This document shows, in pieces, positions 26,037 to 32,940 of a stretch of 34,847 nt of DNA (position 1 is its first letter; the number at the start of each line of letters is the position of its first letter). Below the pieces are notes generated by a model, which had not been told where the DNA came from, made no database searches, and saw only the letters and a list, made by a program, of their open reading frames with translations. A program made the position numbers and the translations under genes. Location of the stretch: contig JAKPJZ010000043.1 of NCBI GenBank assembly GCA_029553955.1, positions 1 to 34,847 on the forward strand, written 5' to 3'. The DNA comes from Chloroflexota bacterium. Its GTDB lineage: Bacteria; Chloroflexota; Anaerolineae; SpSt-313.

Positions 26037-26085
26037 CTACATGGCAAGTACTCGCCAGCCATCTGTCCATGCCAGGGCCGGGAGG

Positions 26086-26219
26086 CCCCCTACCGTTCCC
26101 CCTGCGAGGGGGAACAGGTTTCCGCCCCAGCGTCTCCTGCGCAGCCGGCCGCTGCCAGGCGTCGAGCATCGGTGCCGCGAGCTCTGCCTATTCCCCCCCG
26201 TGGGGGGAACGGTAGGGGG
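26086..26219. repeat. 17-bp inverted repeat bounding the ntpA-ntpB gap
   Basis: CCCCCTACCGTTCCCCC (26086-26102) pairs exactly with 26203-26219. Each arm is itself followed or preceded by a short CCCCC/GGGGG hairpin (CCCCCTGCGAGGGGG and CCCCCCCGTGGGGGG types). The 100 nt between show no gene. The same CCGTTCCCCC repeat class recurs near 27716 and 27800. Confidence 0.82.
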
Positions 26220-26275
26220 GTCCCCGCCCGCGGCAAGAGCAGTCGCCTCTGCTTCGGCGATGGGAGGCTCACGAC

Positions 26276-27691
26276 ATGGTGTCGCGTGAGTACGTCGGCG
26301 TGGCCTCCATCCGTGGGCCGCTGCTCATCGTCGAAGGCACGCAGGGCGTGGGCTATGGCGAAGTGGTCGAGGTCCTCGGGCCACGGGGCGAGCGGCGGCT
26401 GGGCCGCGCGCTGAGCGTGGCCGAGCACAGCGCCGTGGTCGAGGTCTTTGCAGGCACCGCGGGCCTCGACATCCCCAGCACGCGCCTGCGCTTCCTCGGC
26501 CGGCCACTGGCGGTGCCCGTCTCGCTCGAGATGCTGGGGCGCGTCTTTGACGGCCTGGGGCGGCCCATCGACGGCGGCCCCGAGCCCCTCGCCCCCGAGC
26601 GGCGCGACGTCAACGGCGCCCCCATCAACCCCAGCGCCCGCCGCTACCCCTCCGAGTTCATCCAGACCGGCATCTCGGCCATCGACGGCATGAACACGCT
26701 GGTGCGCGGGCAAAAGCTGCCCATCTTTTCGGGCAGCGGCCTGCCGCACGACCGCCTGGCCGCCCAGATCGCCGCCCAAGCGCGCATCGCCGAGCGCGAG
26801 CGCTTCTCCATCGTCTTTGCCGCCATGGGCATCGTGCGCGACGTGGCCGCCTTCTTCCAGCGCAGTTTCGAGGAGTCGGGCGCGCTCGAGAGCTCGGTGC
26901 TCTTCCTCAACCTGGCCGAGGACCCCTCGGCCGAGCGCATCGTCACCCCACGCCTGGCGCTCACCGTGGCCGAGTACCTGGCCTTCGAGGAGGAGCGGCA
27001 CGTGCTCGTCATCCTGACCGACATGACCAACTATGCCGAGGCCCTGCGCGAAATCGCCAGCGCCCGCGGCGAGGTGCCGGCGCGGCGCGGCTTCCCCAGC
27101 TACATGTACAGCGACCTGGCCTCCATCTATGAGCGCTGCGGGCGCATCACCGAGAGCGACGGCTCGATCACGCAGATGGCTATCCTCACCATGCCCAACG
27201 ACGACATCACCCACCCCGTGCCCGACCTCACCGGCTACATCGCCGAGGGGCAGATCGTGCTCAGCCGCCAGCTCATGCTCCGGAGCATCTACCCGCCCAT
27301 CGACGTTCTGCCGTCGCTCTCGCGCTTGATGAAAGACGGCATCGGCCAGGGCCATACCCGCGCCGATCACCCCAACCTGGCCAGCCAGCTCTATGCGGCC
27401 TATGCACACGTCCAGGAGGTGCGCTCGCTGGTAGCCGTGGTGGGCGAGGAGGAGCTGTCGGTCGTGGACCGCGGCTACCTGCGCTTTGGCAGCGAGTTCG
27501 AGCGGCGCTTCATCGGTCAAGGCGAGCGTGAGGACCGCAGCATCGAGGCTACGCTCGACCTGGGCTGGGAGGTCCTCTCCATCCTGCCGCGTGGCGAGCT
27601 GCGCCGGGTGACGCCCGAGGAGATAGACGCCCACTACCGCCGTAAGGAGCCGGGTCACGAGTTCACCGCAGAGGGCGCGGAGGAGCAATGA
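26276..27691 (+). CDS. ntpB: V/A-type ATPase regulatory subunit B
   Basis: 471 residues. B subunits alternate with A in the head but lack a working P-loop; here the corresponding segment is [19 protein letters not shown]. Other family motifs: [89 protein letters not shown], and [29 protein letters not shown] at 26276 with GGGAGG 8 nt upstream. The last residues ([11 protein letters not shown]) are encoded by a dispersed repeat (27661-27685), so the natural C-terminus was probably at about RRKEPG. Confidence 0.95.
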   Translation: MVSREYVGVASIRGPLLIVEGTQGVGYGEVVEVLGPRGERRLGRALSVAEHSAVVEVFAGTAGLDIPSTRLRFLGRPLAVPVSLEMLGRVFDGLGRPIDGGPEPLAPERRDVNGAPINPSARRYPSEFIQTGISAIDGMNTLVRGQKLPIFSGSGLPHDRLAAQIAAQARIAERERFSIVFAAMGIVRDVAAFFQRSFEESGALESSVLFLNLAEDPSAERIVTPRLALTVAEYLAFEEERHVLVILTDMTNYAEALREIASARGEVPARRGFPSYMYSDLASIYERCGRITESDGSITQMAILTMPNDDITHPVPDLTGYIAEGQIVLSRQLMLRSIYPPIDVLPSLSRLMKDGIGQGHTRADHPNLASQLYAAYAHVQEVRSLVAVVGEEELSVVDRGYLRFGSEFERRFIGQGEREDRSIEATLDLGWEVLSILPRGELRRVTPEEIDAHYRRKEPGHEFTAEGAEEQ

Positions 27692-28006
27692 ATGACCTCC
27701 ATCAGCCTGAGACCCCCCTACCGTTCCCCCGCGACGGGGGAATTGGGCAGGTTCGTAGTCGGCGCTTGAGCGCCTCGCGGGCTGAGGCCCCCCTTGCGTT
27801 CCCCCGTCGCGGGGGAATGGAGTTGGCTTCTTCCGCCCCACGCCGCTCGTTCGCCGCTTCTTCGCCAGATAGGTCGCGGGCCTGCAGCCCAATTCCCCCG
27901 CGACGGGGGAACGCAAGGGGGGCCCACAGCGAGAACCGGCGCAGCACTGTCAGAGGGCAGAAGGACACCAGGAATCACCTCTGCGTCCTCCGCGCCTCTG
28001 CGGTGA
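27661..28006. repeat. Nested inverted repeats filling the ntpB-ntpD gap
   Basis: Outer pair: the CTCTGCG-type repeat at 27661-27685 (inverted) and 27979-28006. Inner pair: 33-nt exact inverted repeats at 27786-27818 and 27892-27924 (GGCCCCCCTTGCGTTCCCCC and its complement). A third related copy lies at 27713-27745. A 22-nt segment at 27749-27770 (GTTCGTAGTCGGCGCTTGAG inside) is identical to 11671-11692 in the GH38 gene. No gene is seen. Confidence 0.8.
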
Positions 28007-28048
28007 GTGTGTCTTCCTCCCCGGCTCGGCCGTGGTGCGGGGCTGACC

Positions 28049-28678
28049 ATGCGTGAGGGCAACGTCGCCCCCACCCGTGCCGTGCTCCTCGAGGCGCGCC
28101 GCAGCCTGGCGCAGGCGCGCGAGGGCCATGACCTGCTCGATCGCAAGCGCCACGCCCTCATCGCCTACGCGCAGGACATGCTCGCCCACACCGAGGATGT
28201 GGAGCAGCGGCTCGACGAGCGGTTCCGCGCGGCCTACCAGGCGCTGGCGCAGGCGCGCATGGCCATGGGCGTCGCGCGGGTAGAGTGGGTAGCGCTGAGC
28301 GCCAGGAAGGAGGCCACGGTGGATATCAGCGAGCGCAGCGTCATGGGCGCGCCGGTGCCGGCGATACACGCCGAGCCCCGCCGCCTGACCCTGCAATACA
28401 GCCTGAGCGATACCTCGGCCGCCATCGACCGCGCCGCGCAGGCCTTTGGCGAGCTACTGCCCATCGTGGCGCGCGCCGCCGAGCTGGCCACCGCCGCGCG
28501 GCGCCTGGCCGGCGAAATCCGGCGCACGCAACGGCGGGTCAACGCCCTGCAGCACGTGCTCATCCCTCGCTATGGGGCCATCGTGGCGCAGGTAGAGGGC
28601 GCCCTCGAGGAGAAGGAGCGCGAGGACCTCTTCCGGGCCAAGGCCGTCAAGCGGCTGCACGAGGGAGAGGAACAATGA
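28049..28678 (+). CDS. ntpD: V/A-type ATPase central shaft subunit D
   Basis: 209 residues. N-terminal coil with PTRAVLLEARRSLAQAREGHDLLDRKRHALI is the conserved start of D subunits, which turn inside the head like gamma in F-ATPases. The middle contains the globular section (VSERSVMG-like SERSVMGAPVPAI) and the C-terminal coil ends with RRTQRRVNALQHVLIPRYGAIVAQVEGALEEKEREDLFRAKAVK, the strongest family signature. ATG 28049 lacks a good ribosome-binding site, which may depend on upstream structure. The end overlaps the usp start (ATGA). Confidence 0.93.
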   Translation: MREGNVAPTRAVLLEARRSLAQAREGHDLLDRKRHALIAYAQDMLAHTEDVEQRLDERFRAAYQALAQARMAMGVARVEWVALSARKEATVDISERSVMGAPVPAIHAEPRRLTLQYSLSDTSAAIDRAAQAFGELLPIVARAAELATAARRLAGEIRRTQRRVNALQHVLIPRYGAIVAQVEGALEEKEREDLFRAKAVKRLHEGEEQ

Positions 28679-29130
28679 AAGCTCTGTGCGAACGTCTGCT
28701 CGTCCCCATCGACGCATCGGAGACGGCGCTGGCCACCGCCCACCGGGCGATCCAGATCGCCGGCCAATACAACTCGCAGCTCGTCTTTGTCTTTGTCGTC
28801 GACGAATCGGTGCGCGACCTGATGGCCCGCATCGCGCGGCGCCCGGCCGGCGACGTGCAGCGCGAGCTGGAGGACACGGCGCGGCACACCCTCGGCCACC
28901 TGGCGCGCCTGGCCGCGCGCGCGGGCGTGGCGGCCGAAACGGCGCTGCGCGTGGGCACGATGCATGCCGAGGTCGTGGCCGAGGCTGAGGCCAGGGGCAC
29001 AACGCTCGTCGTCGTCGGCCGGCCGCTGGAGCACGAGCTGCGGGGGCTCTACGAAAGCCGCGTGCTCCGCCAGATCATTGAGGATGCCTGCTGCCCCGTC
29101 CTCGTGCTCAAACCGGAGAGCACCGCTTGA
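28675..29130 (+). CDS. Universal stress protein (UspA family) coupled to the ATPase operon
   Basis: 151 residues. ERLLVPIDASETALATAHRAIQIA is the N-terminal strand-turn-helix of UspA domains. LRVGTMHAEVVAEAEARGTTLVVVGRPLEHELRGLYESRVLRQIIEDACCPVLVLK carries the C-terminal half. The ATP-binding pattern G-x2-G-x9-G(S/T) is degenerate (GRPLEHELRGLYESRV), so nucleotide binding is uncertain. The ATG overlaps the ntpD stop by 4 nt with GAGGGAGAGG upstream, so it is translated together with subunit D. A role tied to ATPase regulation or energy stress is suggested by position only. Confidence 0.88.
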   Translation: MKALCERLLVPIDASETALATAHRAIQIAGQYNSQLVFVFVVDESVRDLMARIARRPAGDVQRELEDTARHTLGHLARLAARAGVAAETALRVGTMHAEVVAEAEARGTTLVVVGRPLEHELRGLYESRVLRQIIEDACCPVLVLKPESTA

Positions 29131-29172
29131 GCAGGCGCTGATGTCGCAGGGGGCACTGCAAAGCACGAAAAC

Positions 29173-29205
29173 GCCCCCTTGGCCGCCGCAGGCGGCCAAG
29201 GGGGC
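29173..29205. terminator. GC-rich hairpin after the ATPase/usp operon, 15-bp arms
   Basis: Arms 29173-29187 and 29191-29205 are exact complements around GCA. It begins about 40 nt after the usp stop. No T-run follows, so it may act as an RNA 3'-end stabiliser or rho-assisted end. Confidence 0.6.
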
Positions 29206-29325
29206 TAGAACATCGGTCAAGTATTCGTATAGACGACGTAGCCTAGCCCCTTGTGGGCGTCGGAGTGCGAAGATTCGGCCGCCTGCGGCGCTGCGCAGGA
29301 ATACTTGACCGATGTTCTAGGCTAC
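29205..29325. repeat. Overlapping inverted repeats that allow alternative folds
   Basis: CTAGAACATCGGTCAAGTAT-TC (29205-29226) pairs exactly with 29299-29320. The segment GTAGCCTAG (29238-29246) pairs with CTAGGCTAC (29317-29325), competing for the same bases. A smaller hairpin CCTGCG/CGCAGG sits inside the second arm region. It lies in the gap between usp and the TM2 gene. Confidence 0.7.
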
Positions 29326-29392
29326 GGGCGCGTCGGCGCTATTTCCATGTCAGTATGGCAGAGTTTGCAGACCTTCACAATCTTGTTCAGGC

Positions 29393-29422
29393 TTTGCATG
29401 GAGCCTGGTGATATGATATACT
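29393..29422 (+). promoter_or_regulatory. Promoter of the TM2/DUF2752 gene pair
   Basis: TTTGCA (29393-29398), 18-nt spacer, TATACT (29417-29422). Leader of about 90 nt to ATG 29518. The rest of the 29326-29517 gap shows no gene. Confidence 0.45.
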
Positions 29423-29517
29423 ATGGATCGAGCCTGCCACGCTTGCTCGACCGGAGCAGCGCGAGCACGGCCGCCGGCATCGTCGCATTATCGTGCGTAC
29501 GGGAGGAGGCCACCACC

Positions 29518-29724
29518 ATGGAGCAGAAAGACTATACGATCACGCTCATCCTTGCTATCCTTCTGCCAGGGGTCGACCGCATCTACCTGGGCTATGTTGG
29601 CCTGGGCATTCTGAAGCTGCTCACCGGCGGCGGATGCGCCATCTGGTGGATCTATGACATTGTCATGATCCTCCAGGGCAAGATGGTCGACGCTAACGGC
29701 CAGCCCCTGCTGAAGAAGAGCTAG
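29518..29724 (+). CDS. TM2-domain small membrane protein
   Basis: 68 residues. ILAILLPGVDRIYLGYVGLGILKLLTGGGCAIWWIYDIVMIL is the TM2 domain: two membrane helices separated by a short turn, with the usual GxxRFYLG-like segment as GVDRIYLG. ATG 29518 has GGAGGAGG 9 nt upstream. The C-terminus GQPLLKKS is short and basic. Function of small TM2 proteins is not established. The DUF2752 gene starts at the base after its stop, a common pairing. Confidence 0.88.
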   Translation: MEQKDYTITLILAILLPGVDRIYLGYVGLGILKLLTGGGCAIWWIYDIVMILQGKMVDANGQPLLKKS

Positions 29725-30039
29725 GTGAGCGGCAAAGATCGGGGCGTGGCGCGCTTTCTGAGCGGCGCCACGCCCGCCTCCCGTCTCATCGCCATCGGCG
29801 TCGCCTGCGGCGCCCTGGCGATCATCCCCCTCCCGGTGCTCGACCGCCTGCCCCAGCTCTGCTTGTGGGAACGCCTGTTCGGCTGGTGTCCCGCGCATGG
29901 CACCACCCACGCCCTGGCTGCCCTGCTCCACGGCGATGTGCCCCGTGCGCTCTCCTACAACCTCAACATCGTCATCATCGCGCCGCTCCTGCTCGCCATC
30001 GCCGCGCGCGACATCTGCTTGCTCCTGCGCCACCGCTAG
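29725..30039 (+). CDS. DUF2752 membrane protein
   Basis: 104 residues from GTG 29725, which directly follows the TAG of the TM2 gene. Membrane segments at about 20-42 (LIAIGVACGALAIIPLPVL) and 80-98 (LNIVIIAPLLLAIAARDIC) flank CPAHGTTHALAALLHGDVPRALSYN, the CPxCGxTR-like signature of DUF2752 in slightly changed form. The family is widespread, of unknown function, and frequently next to TM2 genes as here. Confidence 0.85.
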   Translation: MSGKDRGVARFLSGATPASRLIAIGVACGALAIIPLPVLDRLPQLCLWERLFGWCPAHGTTHALAALLHGDVPRALSYNLNIVIIAPLLLAIAARDICLLLRHR

Positions 30040-30052
30040 CGCCGCACCCCCG

Positions 30053-30240
30053 GACTCCCCAACTTGTTGGGGAGTCTCCAGACCCCCGCCCGAACAAGTT
30101 CGGGACTCCGAGGGCCGGCCAGACCTCCGCCCGAACAAGTTCGGGACTCCGAGGGCCGGCCAGACCTCCGCCCGAACAAGTTCGGGACTCCGAGGGCCGG
30201 CCAGACCTCCGCCCGAACTTGTTCGGGACTCCGAGAGACT
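30053..30240. repeat. 41-bp tandem hairpin repeats with an inverted core in the last copy
   Basis: A lead hairpin with 11-bp arms (30053-30063, 30066-30076) is followed by 3.6 copies of a 41-bp unit starting at 30089, 30130, 30171 and 30212. Each unit has CCCGAACAAGTTCGGG followed by GACTCCGAGGGCCGGCCAGA. In the last copy the 16-nt core is replaced by its own reverse complement, CCCGAACTTGTTCGGG. It lies between the DUF2752 gene and the promoter of the glycosyltransferase gene. Confidence 0.88.
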
Positions 30241-30261
30241 TGGGGACTCGGCGATGGCCGT

Positions 30262-30290
30262 TTGACATGGCCCCTCTTCGCTGGTAGAGT
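30262..30290 (+). promoter_or_regulatory. Promoter of the glycosyltransferase gene
   Basis: Perfect TTGACA (30262-30267), 17-nt spacer, TAGAGT (30285-30290). Starts about 20 nt after the tandem hairpin array. Leader about 40 nt. Confidence 0.6.
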
Positions 30291-30337
30291 ACGCCCGCGG
30301 CGCAGTCCGCACGACTCTCTATGGAGGAAGGACAGAC

Positions 30338-31051
30338 ATGTCCTCAGACGCTGCTGTCGACGTCGTCATCCCGGTCTACAACGAAGAGGAAGCGCTGGAG
30401 GGCAGCATCGCGCGGCTCTCGGCCTATCTCGAGGCGCACTGCCCCTACCGTTGGCGCATCGTCATCGCCGACAACGCCTCGAACGACCGCACGCCCGAGA
30501 TCGGCCGGCGCCTGGCCGAGGGCTCGGAGCGGGTGAGCTACCTGCGGCTCGAGCAGAAGGGCCGCGGCCGCGCCCTGCGCACGGCCTGGAGCCAGAGCGA
30601 CGCCGGCGTCCTGAGCTACATGGACGTAGATCTCTCCACCGACCTGGATTGTTTCATGCCTCTCATCGCGCCCCTCGCCGCCGGCCGCTACAGCGTGGCC
30701 ATCGGCTCGCGCCTGGCGCCAGGGGCGCAGGTGACGCGGGGCCTCAAGCGTGAAGCCATCTCGCGCATCTATAACCTCATGATGCTGGCCATGTTCCCCC
30801 GCAAGGGCTTCCGCGATGCCCAGTGCGGCTTCAAGGCCATTACGCGCCAGGCCGCCGCCGAGCTCCTGCCCCTGGTCAAGGACCAGGCCTGGTTCTTCGA
30901 CAGCGAGCTGCTCCTCAAGGCCCGCGCCCGCGGCCACCGCATCCACGAGCTGCCGGTGCGCTGGGTCGACGACCCCGGCTCGCGCGTCAAGATCGCGAAA
31001 ACGGCGTGGGAAGACATCAAGGGGATGTGGCGGGTGCGCTTCGGAGGATGA
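30338..31051 (+). CDS. Family 2 glycosyltransferase (dolichyl-phosphate sugar synthase-like)
   Basis: 237 residues. GT-A fold: DVVIPVYNEEEALEGSIARL at the start, IVIADNASNDRTPEI (41-55) for the nucleotide, and DVDLSTD (96-102) as the metal-binding DxD-like motif. FRDAQCGFKAITRQAAAELLPLV and WFFDSELLLKARARGHRIHELPVRWVDDPGSRVKI are typical of DPG-synthase-like enzymes that put glucose or mannose on polyprenyl phosphate. No membrane segment is attached. ATG 30338 with AAGGA upstream. Its 3' end overlaps the convergent GNAT gene by 35 nt. Confidence 0.88.
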   Translation: MSSDAAVDVVIPVYNEEEALEGSIARLSAYLEAHCPYRWRIVIADNASNDRTPEIGRRLAEGSERVSYLRLEQKGRGRALRTAWSQSDAGVLSYMDVDLSTDLDCFMPLIAPLAAGRYSVAIGSRLAPGAQVTRGLKREAISRIYNLMMLAMFPRKGFRDAQCGFKAITRQAAAELLPLVKDQAWFFDSELLLKARARGHRIHELPVRWVDDPGSRVKIAKTAWEDIKGMWRVRFGG

Positions 31052-31520
31052 TGCGTCTCTCCATCCGCCTCATCAGCGTCTCGTACCCCAGCGCACGGTA
31101 AAAGGCGATAGCGTCTTCGTTGAACTCGTAGACGTTCAGCTCGACGCTGCTGGCGCCGTTTTGCCTGGCCCAGGCGTCGACCTCGGCCAGCAACGCCCGG
31201 CCGATGCCCAGGCGGCGGTGGGCCGGGTCCACGGCCAGGCTGTCGACGATCACTATGCTCGCCGGCACGAAGAACGGTAGGGGGGGCCGGGAGCGCAGCA
31301 GCGCCACCACGCAACCCGCCGCGCGGCCGTCCAACTCGGCCAGCAGCACCAGCGCCTGTGGGTCGCGTAGCAGCTCTTCGATGTACGCCGGCGAGCGTGC
31401 GGGGCCTGTGGGAACCCGGAAGATCGCCGGCAGGCGCTCGCGATGCAGGCGATCGACCTCGTCGAGCAGGCCGCACAGCGCCGTATAGTCTTCGCTCCGC
31501 GCCCGGCGGACCACCTTCAT
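31017..31520 (-). CDS. GNAT-family N-acetyltransferase
   Basis: 167 residues. KVVRRARSEDYTALCGLLDE opens the domain; IVIVDSLAVDPAHRRLGIGRALL has the acetyl-CoA loop RRLGIGRA (102-109); VELNVYEFNEDAIAFYRALGYETLMRRM is the C-terminal motif B with the usual FYxxxGY. The acetyl acceptor is unknown. ATG 31520 has GGAGGG 6 nt upstream; an adjacent GTG is also possible. Convergent with the glycosyltransferase gene, overlapping it by 35 nt. Confidence 0.87.
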   Translation of the reverse strand: MKVVRRARSEDYTALCGLLDEVDRLHRERLPAIFRVPTGPARSPAYIEELLRDPQALVLLAELDGRAAGCVVALLRSRPPLPFFVPASIVIVDSLAVDPAHRRLGIGRALLAEVDAWARQNGASSVELNVYEFNEDAIAFYRALGYETLMRRMERRIILRSAPATSP

Positions 31521-31569
31521 CACACGCCCTCCGTACCGCCTGTTCAGCGGTTTCTGATTTGAAGATGGG

Positions 31570-31640
31570 GCCAATCCACCACAGAGAACACAGAGAACGC
31601 AGAGGATTCCTTATCCTCCGTGCCCTCTGTGGTGAAGAAC
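31570..31640. repeat. Dispersed CACAGAG-type inverted repeat
   Basis: CCACCACAGAGAACACAGAG and, inverted, CCCTCTGTGGTGAAG form an imperfect stem. This is a diverged relative of the CTCTGCGGTG repeats elsewhere in the window. The rest of the gap to 31764 shows no gene. Confidence 0.55.
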
Positions 31641-31764
31641 CCCGTCTTCATCGCTCGTGGTGCCCCAGGGGGCATGGTGTCTGATCTGAGGCCCCCCGAC
31701 CCCCACTCTCGGGCCCCAAGCATGCGGCCCCGACAATTCTGGGATACACCCACCGAGCCCGTTG

Positions 31765-31793
31765 TTGGTGGCCGCCCGACTCTATGATATAAT
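31765..31793 (+). promoter_or_regulatory. Promoter of the DUF3048 lipoprotein gene
   Basis: TTGGTG (31765-31770), 17-nt spacer, perfect TATAAT (31788-31793). Leader about 50 nt. Confidence 0.55.
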
Positions 31794-31848
31794 TATAGAA
31801 ATCGAGTGGCGCGCAAGCCAGCTCATCCGCTAGGAAGGGTGCCCCGCC

Positions 31849-32940
31849 ATGAACCGTCGCAGCACGCCACAGCTCGTTCTCTGCTCGCTTGTGCCTCTCC
31901 TGCTGGTGGCCGCCTGCGCTTCGCGACCAACGCCCACCCAGCCGCCGACGCCTGTCAACGCGGCCACCGCAGCGCCGCCCACCGCCACCACGGCGCCCAC
32001 GGCCACGCCCATCCCGACGCCCACCCTCGACCCGAGCATCGACCCACTCACCGGCCAGACCGTGGCCGACGCGGCGGCGCTGCAGCACCGGCCGATCCTC
32101 GTGCGTTACGGCAACGACCGCATCGCCCGGCCGCCCTCGGGGCTCGGCAGCGCCGACATGGTCTTCGAGGAGCTGGCCGAGGGGGGCTTTATCACGCGCA
32201 TCACCGGCGCCTACCTCTCCACACTGCCCGAGACGGTGGGGCCGATCCGCAGCGCGCGCCCGGTCGTCATCGACCTGATGCAGCAGCTCGACGCGGCGCT
32301 CGTCTATGCCGGGGCCAGCATCGGCACAACGCAGCTCCTCGACCAGCAGCCCTACCCGCAGTACGCTCACGTGGGCCGCGGCGGCGACCTCTTCTTCCGT
32401 TCACCCGCCAAGCCGGCGCCGCACAACCTCTACCTCGGGCTGCCGGCCCTGCGCGAGCGCATGATCGCCGACAAGGCCGACAAGCCCGTGGAGCTGCGCG
32501 GCCTGGCCTTTGCAGCCGGGGCGCCGACCGGCAGCCCGGCGGGCAAGATCTACATCGCCTACCCCGGCGAGGCCCCGGTGGCCTATGCCTACGAGCCCAC
32601 GGCCGGCGTCTACCAGCGCTACGTCGAAGGCGTGCCCTACACCGATGCCCTGACCGGCAAGCAGCTCGCGCCGGCCAATGTCATCATCGTCTACGCCGAG
32701 CACAAGAACTCGAGCATCGTGGAAGACACGCTCGGCAACGTCGCCCTCCTCATCAACCTGGTAGGGAAGGGCCGCGTGCAGGTCTTCCGCGACGGCGTCA
32801 TGGTCGAGGGGAGCTGGCAGCGCGACCAGCCGGCGCAGTTGATGCGCTACGTAGCTGCAGACGGCGCCGACATTGCGCTCAGGCCGGGCCAGAGCTGGGT
32901 GCAGATCGTCCCCACCGACTATCAGATCAAGGTGGAGTAA
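31849..32940 (+). CDS. DUF3048 (YerB-like) lipoprotein
   Basis: 363 residues. A lipoprotein signal peptide with lipobox VAAC (C23) is followed by a Thr/Pro-rich linker (residues 26-60, PTPTQPPTPVNAAT type) that would tether the domain outside the membrane. The DUF3048 domain starts at IDPLTGQTVADAAAL and includes GLGSADMVFEELAEGGFITRITGAYL, VGPIRSARPVVIDLM and YAGAS, then a C-terminal half with SWQRDQPAQLMRY and LRPGQSWVQIVPTDYQIKVE. Function of the family is not established. ATG 31849 with AGGAAGG upstream. Its end overlaps the convergent phosphohexomutase gene by 14 nt. Confidence 0.9.
   Translation: MNRRSTPQLVLCSLVPLLLVAACASRPTPTQPPTPVNAATAAPPTATTAPTATPIPTPTLDPSIDPLTGQTVADAAALQHRPILVRYGNDRIARPPSGLGSADMVFEELAEGGFITRITGAYLSTLPETVGPIRSARPVVIDLMQQLDAALVYAGASIGTTQLLDQQPYPQYAHVGRGGDLFFRSPAKPAPHNLYLGLPALRERMIADKADKPVELRGLAFAAGAPTGSPAGKIYIAYPGEAPVAYAYEPTAGVYQRYVEGVPYTDALTGKQLAPANVIIVYAEHKNSSIVEDTLGNVALLINLVGKGRVQVFRDGVMVEGSWQRDQPAQLMRYVAADGADIALRPGQSWVQIVPTDYQIKVE

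Noticed and set aside
26680..26780. Subunit B lacks a P-loop, possibly a broken ATPase
   Set aside because: B subunits of V/A-ATPases normally lack a functional P-loop; the rest of the protein is well conserved.
29250..29300. Seventh GNA-hairpin copy near TGCGAAG
   Set aside because: It contains GCGAAG but the closing GC is missing and the CCGG arms do not fit the 30-nt spacing.
30089..30236. Possible CRISPR array (regular short hairpins)
   Set aside because: The whole 41-bp unit is repeated, so there are no unique spacers.
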